Shown here: positions 9,672 to 18,256 of the stretch, piece by piece
How the letters are laid out: the number at the start of each line of letters is the position of its first letter
Position numbering within the stretch: the stretch's first letter is position 1
Assembly: GCA_964372215.1 (NCBI GenBank)
Contig: CAYJQC010000004.1
Span: 1 to 64,000, forward strand
Length of the DNA stretch: 64,000 bases
Source: DAIMFL01 sp964372215
GTDB lineage: Bacteria; Pseudomonadota; Alphaproteobacteria; Dongiales; Dongiaceae
Direction: 5' to 3'
The notes under the pieces: model-generated
Told to the model about the DNA's origin: nothing
The model's input: only the letters and a program-made list of their open reading frames with translations
Database searches by the model: none
Translations under genes and position numbers: made by a program

Positions 9672-12600
9672 ATGATCAGCATTCCTGCAGCGAGCCTGGG
9701 ACGGTCGGCGGGCGTGTTTCGACACGCGGGTCGCGCGCTGACGGCGCTGGGCCTTGCGGCGCTTTGCGCCTGGAGCGCGGGAGCCCAGGCGGAGACCCAG
9801 ATTCCGGTGCAGAACCTGCAGAGTTCCGCGAGTGGCACCAGGTTCGGCGATCAGGTCGACGGTGCAACCGGTGCCTACCAGCAATCGATAGCGATCGAGG
9901 TGCCGGGCCATTTCGGCGTCGAGCCGAGGCTCGGATTCTCCTACAGCTCGAACCGCGGCCACGACGTGTTCGGGGTCGGCTGGGCGCTCACTGGACTCTC
10001 GACCATCGAACGCGCCTCGCGCACGCGCGGAACCCCGGCATGGATGAGCAGCGACGTCTTCCTGCTCGACGGGCAGGAGCTGATCTCCTGCGCCGGCGGC
10101 GTGGTGAGCGCAAGCTGCTCGAATGGCGGCAACTACGCGACCAAGATCGAGAGCTATCTGCGGATCAAGAAGAACTCGTCGCCCAACACCTGGGAAGTCA
10201 CCAGCCGCGACGGCACGCTGCGCACCTACCAGGCGATCGGCACGTATTTCAGCGACAGCACCGCCTACGGCACGGGCTATCGCTGGGTGCTGGCCAGCGT
10301 CAGCGACACGCACGGCAACACCGCGACATACGACTACGCCTGCCCGGTCGTGCCCGATCTGCCCAACCAGCCGGCCTTCTTCTTCACGCCGCAGCGCCAC
10401 TGCTACATCGACACCATCAGTTACGGCAACACCACCGTCACGTTCTATCGCGAGACCCGCCCGGACCCGATTCTCTACAGCTATGGCGGCGGCAATGCGT
10501 ATCTGAACCAGCGAATCAAGACGATCGACATCGTCAAGGGTGGATTCCGCGTCCGGGCCTACAAGCTGCTGTACAACTATGTGTCGAGCGGGACCCAGCG
10601 TCGCCGGATCGCCAGCGTCCAGGAGTTCGGCAAGGATGCCGTCATCGGTTCGGGTTCGATCACCGGCGGCACGTCGCTTCCGGCGGTGAACCTGACCTAT
10701 AACGGCGGCGGCAGCAGCTTCACGACCAGCCGCTGGGCGACCCAGCAGGGCACCTTCGGCGCCGCCACCGACTGGGTCACCGGCGACTTCAACGCCGACG
10801 GGCGGACCGACTTCATCCGCAAGGCGGTAGCGAGCTGCACGATCCAGGTGCGCCTGTCGAACGGCAGCGGCTTCACGCAGCAGAGCTGGACCGTGACGCC
10901 GGTCTCGGGCTCGAGCTGCCTGCCGTCGTTCTCGTCGTTCACCTGGGACACCGGCGACTTCAACGGTGACGGCCGGACCGACCTGGCGGTCACCTGCTGT
11001 TCGAGCGGAAACTTCAGCGCCTATGTCTATCTCTCGACCGGCACCGGCTTTTCCTACCAGTCCTTCGCCCAGAACCTGGTCGCCTGGCCAGCCGGTTCGA
11101 AGTTCGTCACCGGCGATTTCGACGGCGACGGCAAGACCGAGTTCGCCAAGGACCGCGTGCTGTGGTCGGCCGGCCTGAGCTGCTACGTCGACATCGCCCG
11201 GTCGACCGGTGCCGCGTTCACCCTCCTGCAATGGCAGGTGACCAGCAATTGCAGCAGCGGCACGAACGGCGACACACAGGTCAACTACCTGACCGCCGCC
11301 GACGTCAACGGCGACGGGCGGAGCGACTTGATCTTTGCCGCCTGGTCCTCGCAGACCATGGGAACGACGACGACCCATAGCCTGCGTACGATCTACATCG
11401 CCAATCTCGGGACCTACTTTTCGCGCAGCGACCTGCCGACGGTGCCGCTCGACTCGGCGCCCAACCTCAGCACCGACAAGTTCTTCATGGCCGATCCGAA
11501 CGGCGACGGCGTGCTGGAGCTCATGTGGGCGCATCCCAGCGGCACGGCGCTGAGCATCGAAGGCTACAGCTTCGCCGGATCGAAGCTGATCCCCCAGACC
11601 TGGGCGTCGGCGGTCGGAACTTCGGCATCGCTCGCCTACAAGTGGCAGACGGGCGACGTCGACGGCGACCGCCGGATGGACATCATCGTCCACAACCCCG
11701 TGCAGTCCTCGGTCGCCTACTCCGTCTACCGCTCGATGGGGACGACATTCGCCCTGCAGAGCTGGGGCTCGGCGATCGGGGGGGCGGGAACCGATGTCGG
11801 CGATTTCAACGGCGACGGCAAGACCGACGGGGTGTCCTTCTGGAGCGATGGCTCCAACTGGACCGCCGACGTGCATGTCTCGGCCGGGCTGTTCCCCGAC
11901 CTGCTGACCGTTCTGCAGAACAGTCTCGGCGGCACGGCGACCGCGACCTATACCGCGTCGGCGGCATGGGCCAACACCCTGATGCCGCTCAACCTGCAGA
12001 CGGTCTCGTCGCTGGCGACCAATGACGGGCGCGGCAACACCACGAGTACGACGTTCCAGTACCAGGGCGGATTGTGGGACGTGCCGACCCGGCGGTTCCT
12101 GGGATTCGCCAGCATGACCGCGACATTGCCCTGCATCACCGGGGAAAGCACCTGCCCGACGGTCAAGACCACCTATGTCCAGAGCCTGGCGCACGCCGCC
12201 GCCCGCCCTGAGCGGGTGGAGGAGCGCGACGGCGCCGGCACGCTGCTGCGGGAATCGGTGCAGGAGTACACGATCGGCACCGCGTCTCTGCCCTACACCT
12301 CGCTCAACACCGCGAGCTGGCAGACGCTGTATGTCGGCGCGAACCAGAAGCGCAGCAAGGTGACGCGGGTGTTCGACGCCTTCGCCAACGTCACCGAGCT
12401 CCGGGAGTATGGCGATTTCGACGTGGCCGGCGACGAGCGCAGCAGCTTCGCGGTCATGGCGCCGAACACGACTGCCTACATCGTCGACAAACCGGTGCGC
12501 CTGCGCGGCTACATCGGCCTCGCCGATACGGGCACCCAGCTCTATTCGACCTATCGGTACTACGACAACGCCACCACCTATACCACGCCGCCGACCACGG

Positions 12601-15551
12601 GTGACGTGACGAAGACGGCGACCTGGCTCGACACCAGCAGCAGCTATGTCTGGAACTACGCCGAGTATGACGGCAACGGCAATGTGACGGCGACGGTCGA
12701 TGAGGTCGGAAACCGCAGCGAGTTCGTCTACAGCTCGGCCAACCCGACCTTCCTGTTCACCGAGAAGGATCCGCTCTACATCGGCGGCGACACGCGCCAC
12801 CTGGTCACCTACACCTGGAGCATCTCCTGCCAGACGCTCTACAACACCAGCGTCTATGGCAAGCCGATTACCGCGTGGCAGTACGATCAGCTTTGCCGGC
12901 CGACCCGCGCCGATCTGCCAGGCGGCGGGTTCGCCCAAAACTACTATACGAACATCGGCACGCCGACCGGGCAATGGATCCAAACCGACATGCCGTCTCC
13001 CGACGGGGTGGACGTGTTGTTCACCCGCCAGGTGTTCGATGGCTTCGGCCGGGTGTACCGCGACGTGGCCAAGGGCACGCCGACGGCCGCCATCCTGGTG
13101 GACCGCGCCTTCAACGCGCGGAGCGGCGTGGCGACCGAGACGGCGCCCTATTACAACGGCGACTCAACGTATACGACCACCTTCGGCTACGATGCGCTCG
13201 ACCGGGCGACCCAGCGGAAGCACCCGGACAACAACACGATTGGCATGAGCTACGGCTTCGGGGTCGCCTTCGACAAGATGACGGTGACCGACGAGCTCAA
13301 CCGGCCGGTGATCCTCCACCGCGACGCCTATGGCCGCGTGGTGCGCAAGGACCAGACGCTGGGCGGCGGCACGGTCTCGACCCACTATCAGTGGGACCTG
13401 ATGGGCCGGCTCACCGGCGTCACCGACAATGCCGGCAACCAGTGGACCTATGTCTACGACATGCTGGGCCGGCGCATCTCGGCGGCCGACCCGGATCTGG
13501 GCACCTGGACCTATCAGTATGACGGCGCCGGGCGCCTGACCCAGCAGACCGACGCACTCGGCCAGGTGACGGCACTGACCTATGACGGGCTCGGCCGGGT
13601 CCTGACCAAGACCGCGCGCCACGGCACCGGGCAGGCGGCGACCACCACCTACAGCTACGACCAGGACCGGGTCGGGTACTGGAATGTCGGGCACCTGACC
13701 ACCGCGGCGAACGCGGCGGAGACCATCACCTGCGACTACGACGCCGACGGCCGGCTGGTGCGCGAGACCCATGTGGTGGACACGGTCTCCTACACCACGG
13801 TCACCGGCTTCGACGTCGGCGGGCGGGTGCGCTGGGTGAGCTACCCGGACGGCGATTCCGCCGGCTCCTCCGGCAATCAGTTCCAGTACGACAGCGGCGG
13901 GCGGCTGGTCTCGGTGCCGGGGGTCTTGACTGGCGCCACCTACAACGCGCGGGCCGAGCCGGTGACGGTGACCCGGGCGAACGGGGTGGTCAGCACCTAT
14001 GCCCGCTCGGCCCAGCGCGGCTGGCTGACCGGCGTCACCACCATGTCGGGTGCCACCACGGTGCAGGACCTGGTCTATGGCCGCGACGCCGCGGGCCGCA
14101 TCGGCGGCGTCGCCAGCGGGGTGACCGGCGAGGACTGGACCTACGGCTACGACGATCTCGACCGGCTGCTATCTGCTACCAACACCGACCTGCCGGCGCT
14201 GACCCAGAGCTTCGCCTATGACGGCGTCGACAACATGACGTCGAACTCGGCCGTCGGCGCCTACACCTACCCGCTGCCGGGGAGTCCAAGGCCACACGCC
14301 GTCACCGCGACGCCGCTCGGCAGCTACAGCTACGACGCCAACGGCAACATGACGAGTGCGGCCGGCGACACGCTCGCCTATGACGGCGAGAACCGCCTCA
14401 CGTCGGTCAACGCCGTGCAGTTCGTCTACGGCGCCGACGGGCACCGGCTGAAGAAGACCGCCGGCGCCACCACGACGCTCTACCTCGGCCCGGACATCGA
14501 GGTGACCGGCGGCGTTACCACCAAGTACCTGCCCGGCGACGCGCGGCGCACCGGCACCGGCGGGGGCGCCGTCACCCACTGGCTGCATCGCGACCACCTG
14601 GGCTCGCTGCGCGTGCTGACCGACGCGGCCGGCGCGATTACCCAGCGCGGGCAGTACAAGCCCTACGGCGAGCAGCTCGGCATGGCCGGGCCGGTCTCCG
14701 AGGCCAAAGGCTACATCGGCGAGCGCCACGACACCGAGACCGGGCTCATGTACCTCAACGCGCGCTACTACGACCCGGTGCTTGCAAGATTCATGCAGGC
14801 GGATCCTTCAAACCCGATTAGGGCAGACGTTGACGTAAACCGATATGCGTACGCAGGAAATAGCCCCGCGCTGTACGTCGATCCGTCGGGTTTGGAGATG
14901 GATATCTATGCGCAGGCCGGCCTCAGCTCAGGCCAGGCCTATGGGCTGTATGGTGATACCGCGTACTCCACGTTTACTCCTGACGTTCCAATCGTTGGAC
15001 GGATGGGGCCGCTCCCTCCCGGCTACTTGGATACGTTGCCGCGCGCCGAAACCGGTCCAGGAATGACTGGGCATCAACTCGGCAGCATATTCGCATCCAT
15101 GGGAAGGCATGTAATAAAGTTTGGGGTATTAGCACTCACTTTGTCACTGTGCGGCGACACGCCAGAGGCATGCGCTGAGGGCGAAACGCGTGCTGATGCG
15201 CGAGATGATGACGAGCCAAGAGTGACGATATATCGTGCGATAGGGCCTGCAGAGCTTGATTACCTGCTGGAGCACGGGAACTATGGACATAGCCCGTCTC
15301 GCGGAGGAAAATACTTCGCATATACACTTGAAGGTGCAACAAATTTTGCGCATGCACCGATGAACCAAGATGTGGCGATGACGACGACTACAATTCCTCG
15401 GTCGGTCGCAGAACAAGGGTACTCTTTCAACGATCCGGGCCGACACGGGGCCGGGCCCTCTCTGCATTACCAGGATGTGCAACTCCCGTATGTGTACGAG
15501 AATATGACGCCTGTCATAGTTCTTGGACCTGTGCCGCCGGAGCCATTGTAG
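9672..15551 (+). CDS. Giant secreted SpvB/FG-GAP/RHS polymorphic toxin, ART-like C-terminus
   Basis: A 1959-aa protein. Start ATG 9672 follows AGGGGGAAGAG and opens a Sec signal peptide (RALTALGLAALCAWSAGAQA|E). Domains in order: SpvB/TcB-type N-terminal domain (about 45-330; FGVEPRLGFSYSSNRG, FGVGWALTG); FG-GAP/VCBS calcium-type repeats (about 370-715; GDFNADGRTDF, GDFNGDGRTDL and others); TcB middle domain (about 740-830); YD/RHS repeats (about 1050-1690); the RHS core ending in RYYDPVLARFMQADP and DPSGLE (about 1695-1740). The variable C-terminal ~217 residues include a hydrophobic segment, then VTIYRAIGPAELDYLLEHG and GGKYFAYTLEGA, which resemble the YR-start of ADP-ribosyltransferase-type toxins (inference). 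GC content drops near 14,790, so the tail looks like an acquired cassette. It sits directly upstream of the T2SS operon. Confidence 0.88.
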   Translation: MISIPAASLGRSAGVFRHAGRALTALGLAALCAWSAGAQAETQIPVQNLQSSASGTRFGDQVDGATGAYQQSIAIEVPGHFGVEPRLGFSYSSNRGHDVFGVGWALTGLSTIERASRTRGTPAWMSSDVFLLDGQELISCAGGVVSASCSNGGNYATKIESYLRIKKNSSPNTWEVTSRDGTLRTYQAIGTYFSDSTAYGTGYRWVLASVSDTHGNTATYDYACPVVPDLPNQPAFFFTPQRHCYIDTISYGNTTVTFYRETRPDPILYSYGGGNAYLNQRIKTIDIVKGGFRVRAYKLLYNYVSSGTQRRRIASVQEFGKDAVIGSGSITGGTSLPAVNLTYNGGGSSFTTSRWATQQGTFGAATDWVTGDFNADGRTDFIRKAVASCTIQVRLSNGSGFTQQSWTVTPVSGSSCLPSFSSFTWDTGDFNGDGRTDLAVTCCSSGNFSAYVYLSTGTGFSYQSFAQNLVAWPAGSKFVTGDFDGDGKTEFAKDRVLWSAGLSCYVDIARSTGAAFTLLQWQVTSNCSSGTNGDTQVNYLTAADVNGDGRSDLIFAAWSSQTMGTTTTHSLRTIYIANLGTYFSRSDLPTVPLDSAPNLSTDKFFMADPNGDGVLELMWAHPSGTALSIEGYSFAGSKLIPQTWASAVGTSASLAYKWQTGDVDGDRRMDIIVHNPVQSSVAYSVYRSMGTTFALQSWGSAIGGAGTDVGDFNGDGKTDGVSFWSDGSNWTADVHVSAGLFPDLLTVLQNSLGGTATATYTASAAWANTLMPLNLQTVSSLATNDGRGNTTSTTFQYQGGLWDVPTRRFLGFASMTATLPCITGESTCPTVKTTYVQSLAHAAARPERVEERDGAGTLLRESVQEYTIGTASLPYTSLNTASWQTLYVGANQKRSKVTRVFDAFANVTELREYGDFDVAGDERSSFAVMAPNTTAYIVDKPVRLRGYIGLADTGTQLYSTYRYYDNATTYTTPPTTGDVTKTATWLDTSSSYVWNYAEYDGNGNVTATVDEVGNRSEFVYSSANPTFLFTEKDPLYIGGDTRHLVTYTWSISCQTLYNTSVYGKPITAWQYDQLCRPTRADLPGGGFAQNYYTNIGTPTGQWIQTDMPSPDGVDVLFTRQVFDGFGRVYRDVAKGTPTAAILVDRAFNARSGVATETAPYYNGDSTYTTTFGYDALDRATQRKHPDNNTIGMSYGFGVAFDKMTVTDELNRPVILHRDAYGRVVRKDQTLGGGTVSTHYQWDLMGRLTGVTDNAGNQWTYVYDMLGRRISAADPDLGTWTYQYDGAGRLTQQTDALGQVTALTYDGLGRVLTKTARHGTGQAATTTYSYDQDRVGYWNVGHLTTAANAAETITCDYDADGRLVRETHVVDTVSYTTVTGFDVGGRVRWVSYPDGDSAGSSGNQFQYDSGGRLVSVPGVLTGATYNARAEPVTVTRANGVVSTYARSAQRGWLTGVTTMSGATTVQDLVYGRDAAGRIGGVASGVTGEDWTYGYDDLDRLLSATNTDLPALTQSFAYDGVDNMTSNSAVGAYTYPLPGSPRPHAVTATPLGSYSYDANGNMTSAAGDTLAYDGENRLTSVNAVQFVYGADGHRLKKTAGATTTLYLGPDIEVTGGVTTKYLPGDARRTGTGGGAVTHWLHRDHLGSLRVLTDAAGAITQRGQYKPYGEQLGMAGPVSEAKGYIGERHDTETGLMYLNARYYDPVLARFMQADPSNPIRADVDVNRYAYAGNSPALYVDPSGLEMDIYAQAGLSSGQAYGLYGDTAYSTFTPDVPIVGRMGPLPPGYLDTLPRAETGPGMTGHQLGSIFASMGRHVIKFGVLALTLSLCGDTPEACAEGETRADARDDDEPRVTIYRAIGPAELDYLLEHGNYGHSPSRGGKYFAYTLEGATNFAHAPMNQDVAMTTTTIPRSVAEQGYSFNDPGRHGAGPSLHYQDVQLPYVYENMTPVIVLGPVPPEPL

Positions 15552-15777
15552 TGACCAAAGGCGAATTCTCAGACCTCTTCAAGGGAGCGCTCGGACAGGG
15601 CAGCCAAAAATACGGAGGAGCAACTTGATAAGGCGATTTCGAGAAATTGCAGTGTCAAGATGTGCACTTTTGATATTTGGGCGTCCTCCTAGATCCGGGG
15701 GAGGCAGTCAACCGCATGTATCTCGATCCGGCCAACGAGCGACCCGGAGCGATCGCGAGCGTGGCCTGACTGTCAGG
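15551..15777 (+). pseudogene. Decayed immunity-type ORF overlapping the toxin stop
   Basis: A GTG overlaps the toxin stop (TAGTG), a classic toxin-immunity junction, and starts VTKGEFSDLFKGALGQGSQK before a TGA at 15626. Coding-like sequence then continues in other frames: EQLDKAISRNCSVKMCTFDI via a shift at GGAGGAG (about 15614-15620), and LLDPGEAVNRMYLDPANERP further on. The pattern suggests an immunity gene broken by at least two indels or stops. No family is assigned with certainty. Confidence 0.4.
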
Positions 15778-15823
15778 TGATTACTCGCTCAGCACAGCAA
15801 AAGGAGCCTTTCCGGGAGCGATC

Positions 15824-16144
15824 ATGGTAGACGAAGGCATTCTGATAAGAGCAAATATTCGGCTTCTGCCCTCGACGGAGAGCGGTCGTAGCACGCCGAT
15901 CAGGGGAAGTTTTCGTCCGAATCACAACTTCTTTGAATCAGACAATCGGAACATGACGATCGGGTTTATTGACCTGCCTGATGGCAAGGTGCTCTACCCC
16001 GGCGAAAGCATGGAGGTGCAAATCCTCCTATGGAAGTGGCCAGGATTGGAGGGAGAAATTTATCCCGGTCGCGAGTGGCGCATCCAAGAAGGTTCTCGGC
16101 TTGTTGGAATAGGCACCGTTCTGGAGGTCCTGTCCGCCACCTAA
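15824..16144 (+). CDS. Stand-alone EF-Tu domain III-like protein (putative immunity)
   Basis: A 106-aa protein that follows the C-terminal domain of elongation factor Tu. RANIRLLPSTESGRSTPI matches EF-Tu EVYVLSKEEGGRHTPF. RPNHNFFESDNRNMTIGFID matches RPQFYFRTTDVTGTIEL, and WRIQEGSRLVGIGTVLEVL matches FAIREGGRTVGAGVVTKVL. There is no GTPase domain or signal peptide. Start ATG 15824 follows GGGAG. Some resemblance (FPGAI) extends in frame upstream of the ATG, past a stop, so the gene may once have been longer. Its place behind the RHS toxin suggests immunity by mimicry, or protection of EF-Tu, if the toxin engages EF-Tu. The homology is clear; the role is inference. Confidence 0.75.
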   Translation: MVDEGILIRANIRLLPSTESGRSTPIRGSFRPNHNFFESDNRNMTIGFIDLPDGKVLYPGESMEVQILLWKWPGLEGEIYPGREWRIQEGSRLVGIGTVLEVLSAT

Positions 16145-16197
16145 CCTATACACTAAACTGCAGACGGTGTGTACAGGAACGGTATTCACCTGACACT

Positions 16198-16232
16198 GCC
16201 GCCTCGGCAGGCGAGGGTCAGGCGGCTTTTTT
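16198..16232 (+). terminator. Possible terminator after the EF-Tu-like gene
   Basis: GCCGCCT (16198-16204) pairs with AGGCGGC (16220-16226), followed by six T (16227-16232). It would end transcription of the first toxin-immunity unit before the T2SS operon. It overlaps the end of a transposase relic on the other strand. Confidence 0.4.
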
Positions 16233-16430
16233 GGTCGGCTTTGGCTGTGGGTTGTCCCCCTTTCTGATGCCGTCGGCGAACGCCTTCAACGCCTTCAGGG
16301 GCGTGCGGCCGTTATTGCCGCGGCACTCGACGCGGAGGTGCTCGCCGAGGAGGGTGCAGTGCAGGCGCTCGACGATGCCGTTGGACTGCGGCTGGTTGAT
16401 CCCGCCGCCGAACGCCTCGACTGAGGGTTT
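16218..16430 (-). mobile_element. IS481-type transposase relic (C-terminal end)
   Basis: The minus strand reads PQSNGIVERLHCTLLGEHLR followed by NGRTPLKALKAFADGIRKGD and a Lys-rich end. This is the end of an rve-fold integrase/transposase of the IS481 type (consensus NGICERFHKTVL...GRTP...DG). The catalytic DDE region is absent. The relic lies between the first toxin module and gspE; nothing else is seen in 16145-16536. Confidence 0.55.
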
Positions 16431-16536
16431 GGCCCGCAGGCGTTCTCGCAATCGCAACGTCGGTTCGGCGCTGATACAGTTCAGCGGGACAATCCCAGGC
16501 AGCTGTGCAGCCACCTGCTCTACCCTTGGAGGTTCC

Positions 16537-18252
16537 GTGAACGCCATGCCGCAGGAGCGCGACGACTTCGACCGTCTGCTCGGCGAGCATCTGCTCCGAC
16601 AGCGGAAGCTCGATGCCCGCGCTCTGGAACGCGCTCAACGCCTGCGCGCCGAAAGCGGCGGCGGGCTGCTGACGCTCCTGCCCAAGCTCGGCCTCGCGGC
16701 AGAGCGTGACTTGGCCGAGGCGGCGGCGGAGATTCTGGGGCTGCGGCTCATCCGCGCCGCCGACTACCCGGCCGAGCCGCTGCTGAACGGCCATGTGAGC
16801 GCGCGGTTCCTGCATGAATCCCGGGTGCTGCCGCTGGCCGAGGCGGAGGGCGCCATCCTTCTCGCCATGGCCGATCCGCTCGACGCCTACGCGAGCGACG
16901 CGATCCGCCTCGCTTCCGGCCGGCCGGTTCGCCCCTGCGTCGCCGTGCCGGCGGAGCTGGAGGCGGCGATCGAGCGGCTCTATGGCGACAATCGGGCGCG
17001 CGCCGGTATCGAGGTTGGCATCGCCGAGGGCGTCGACGAGGCGGCGCTGGAGCCCGATGTCGAGAAGCTGCGCGATCTCGCCAGCGAGGCGCCGGTCATC
17101 CGCCTGGTCAACCAGCTCATCGCCCGGGCGGCGGAGCAACGCGCCTCGGATATCCATATCGAGCCGTTCGAGGATCGGGTGCGGGTGCGCTATCGCATCG
17201 ACGGCGCGTTGCGCGAGGCGGACCCCTTGCCCGAGCGCCACCGCCAGGCGGTCATCTCCCGCATCAAGATCATGGCCCGGCTCAATATCGCCGAGCGGCG
17301 CCTGCCCCAGGACGGCCGCGCCAAGCTGGCGGTGCGCGGCACGCCCATCGACCTGCGGGTCGCCACCATGCCGACGCTGCATGGCGAGAGCGTGGTGCTG
17401 CGTCTCTTGGACCGGCAGAGCGTGGCGCTCGATTTCGCCGGCCTGGGCATGGGCGGCGGCGGCCTCGACCGGTTCCTCTCCATCCTCGACCGGCCGAACG
17501 GGGTGGTGCTGGTGACCGGGCCGACCGGGAGCGGCAAGACCACGACGCTCTATGCCGCGCTGGTCCGGCTCAACCGCACCGAACGCAAGATCCTGACGGT
17601 CGAGGACCCGATCGAGTATCAGCTCGACGGCATCAACCAGATCCAGGTAAAGCCCGGCATCGGCTTGGGCTTCGCGCAGGTGCTGCGCTCCTTCCTGCGG
17701 CACGACCCTGATGTCATCATGGTGGGCGAGATCCGCGACGGCGAGACCGCGGAGATCGCGGTCCATGCGGCGCTGACCGGCCATCTCGTGCTCTCGACCC
17801 TCCATACCAACAGCGCGGCGGCGAGCGTCACGCGCCTGCTCGACATGGGAGTGCAGGACTATCTCATCACCTCGACGGTGAACGGCATCGCCGCCCAGCG
17901 CCTGGTCCGTACCCTCTGCCCGAATTGCAGACAAGAGTATGCGGCGCTGCCCGAGCTGGTGCGGCAATTGGGACTGGATCGCTATGGCGACGGTGGCGCG
18001 GTCACGCTGTACCGGCCGGTCGGCTGCGACGCCTGCCACGGCACCGGATTCCGCGGCCGCACCAGCCTGCTGGAAACCCTGATCGTGACCGATGCTTTGC
18101 GCAGCCTGATCCTGCGCCATGCCGAGGTGAATGAGATCCACCGCGCCGCGGTGGAGGAGGGCATGTGGACGCTCTATGACGACGGCATGACGAAGGCCCT
18201 GGCCGGGATCACCACGGTCGAGGAAGTCCTCCAGGTCACCCGCGACATCTGA
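16537..18252 (+). CDS. gspE: Type II secretion ATPase GspE
   Basis: A 571-aa traffic ATPase that powers pseudopilus assembly from the cytoplasmic face. An N-terminal MshEN-like domain (about 1-150) is followed by the ATPase core: Walker A GPTGSGKTTT (about 328-337), Asp box VEDPIEYQ, Walker B MVGEIRDGETAEIA, His box HLVLSTLHTNSA, and the zinc motif CPNC...CDACHGTGFRGR (about 465-505). The long open frame starts far upstream, but homology begins here. GTG 16537 has GGAGG four bases upstream; ATG 16546 is an alternative. It is the first gene of the gsp operon, and gspF starts 4 nt after its stop. Confidence 0.95.
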   Translation: MNAMPQERDDFDRLLGEHLLRQRKLDARALERAQRLRAESGGGLLTLLPKLGLAAERDLAEAAAEILGLRLIRAADYPAEPLLNGHVSARFLHESRVLPLAEAEGAILLAMADPLDAYASDAIRLASGRPVRPCVAVPAELEAAIERLYGDNRARAGIEVGIAEGVDEAALEPDVEKLRDLASEAPVIRLVNQLIARAAEQRASDIHIEPFEDRVRVRYRIDGALREADPLPERHRQAVISRIKIMARLNIAERRLPQDGRAKLAVRGTPIDLRVATMPTLHGESVVLRLLDRQSVALDFAGLGMGGGGLDRFLSILDRPNGVVLVTGPTGSGKTTTLYAALVRLNRTERKILTVEDPIEYQLDGINQIQVKPGIGLGFAQVLRSFLRHDPDVIMVGEIRDGETAEIAVHAALTGHLVLSTLHTNSAAASVTRLLDMGVQDYLITSTVNGIAAQRLVRTLCPNCRQEYAALPELVRQLGLDRYGDGGAVTLYRPVGCDACHGTGFRGRTSLLETLIVTDALRSLILRHAEVNEIHRAAVEEGMWTLYDDGMTKALAGITTVEEVLQVTRDI

Positions 18253-18256
18253 GCCG

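Noticed and set aside
9486..12983. 1165-aa open frame on the minus strand across the first RHS gene
   Set aside because: Shadow of the GC-rich codon bias of the plus-strand gene; composition is Arg/Val/Gly/Ala repeats without domains, while the plus strand has clear SpvB and FG-GAP motifs.
16030..16536. N-terminal extension of GspE by 169 residues
   Set aside because: The upstream part overlaps the EF-Tu-like gene and a transposase relic and has no GspE similarity; a ribosome-binding site precedes 16537.
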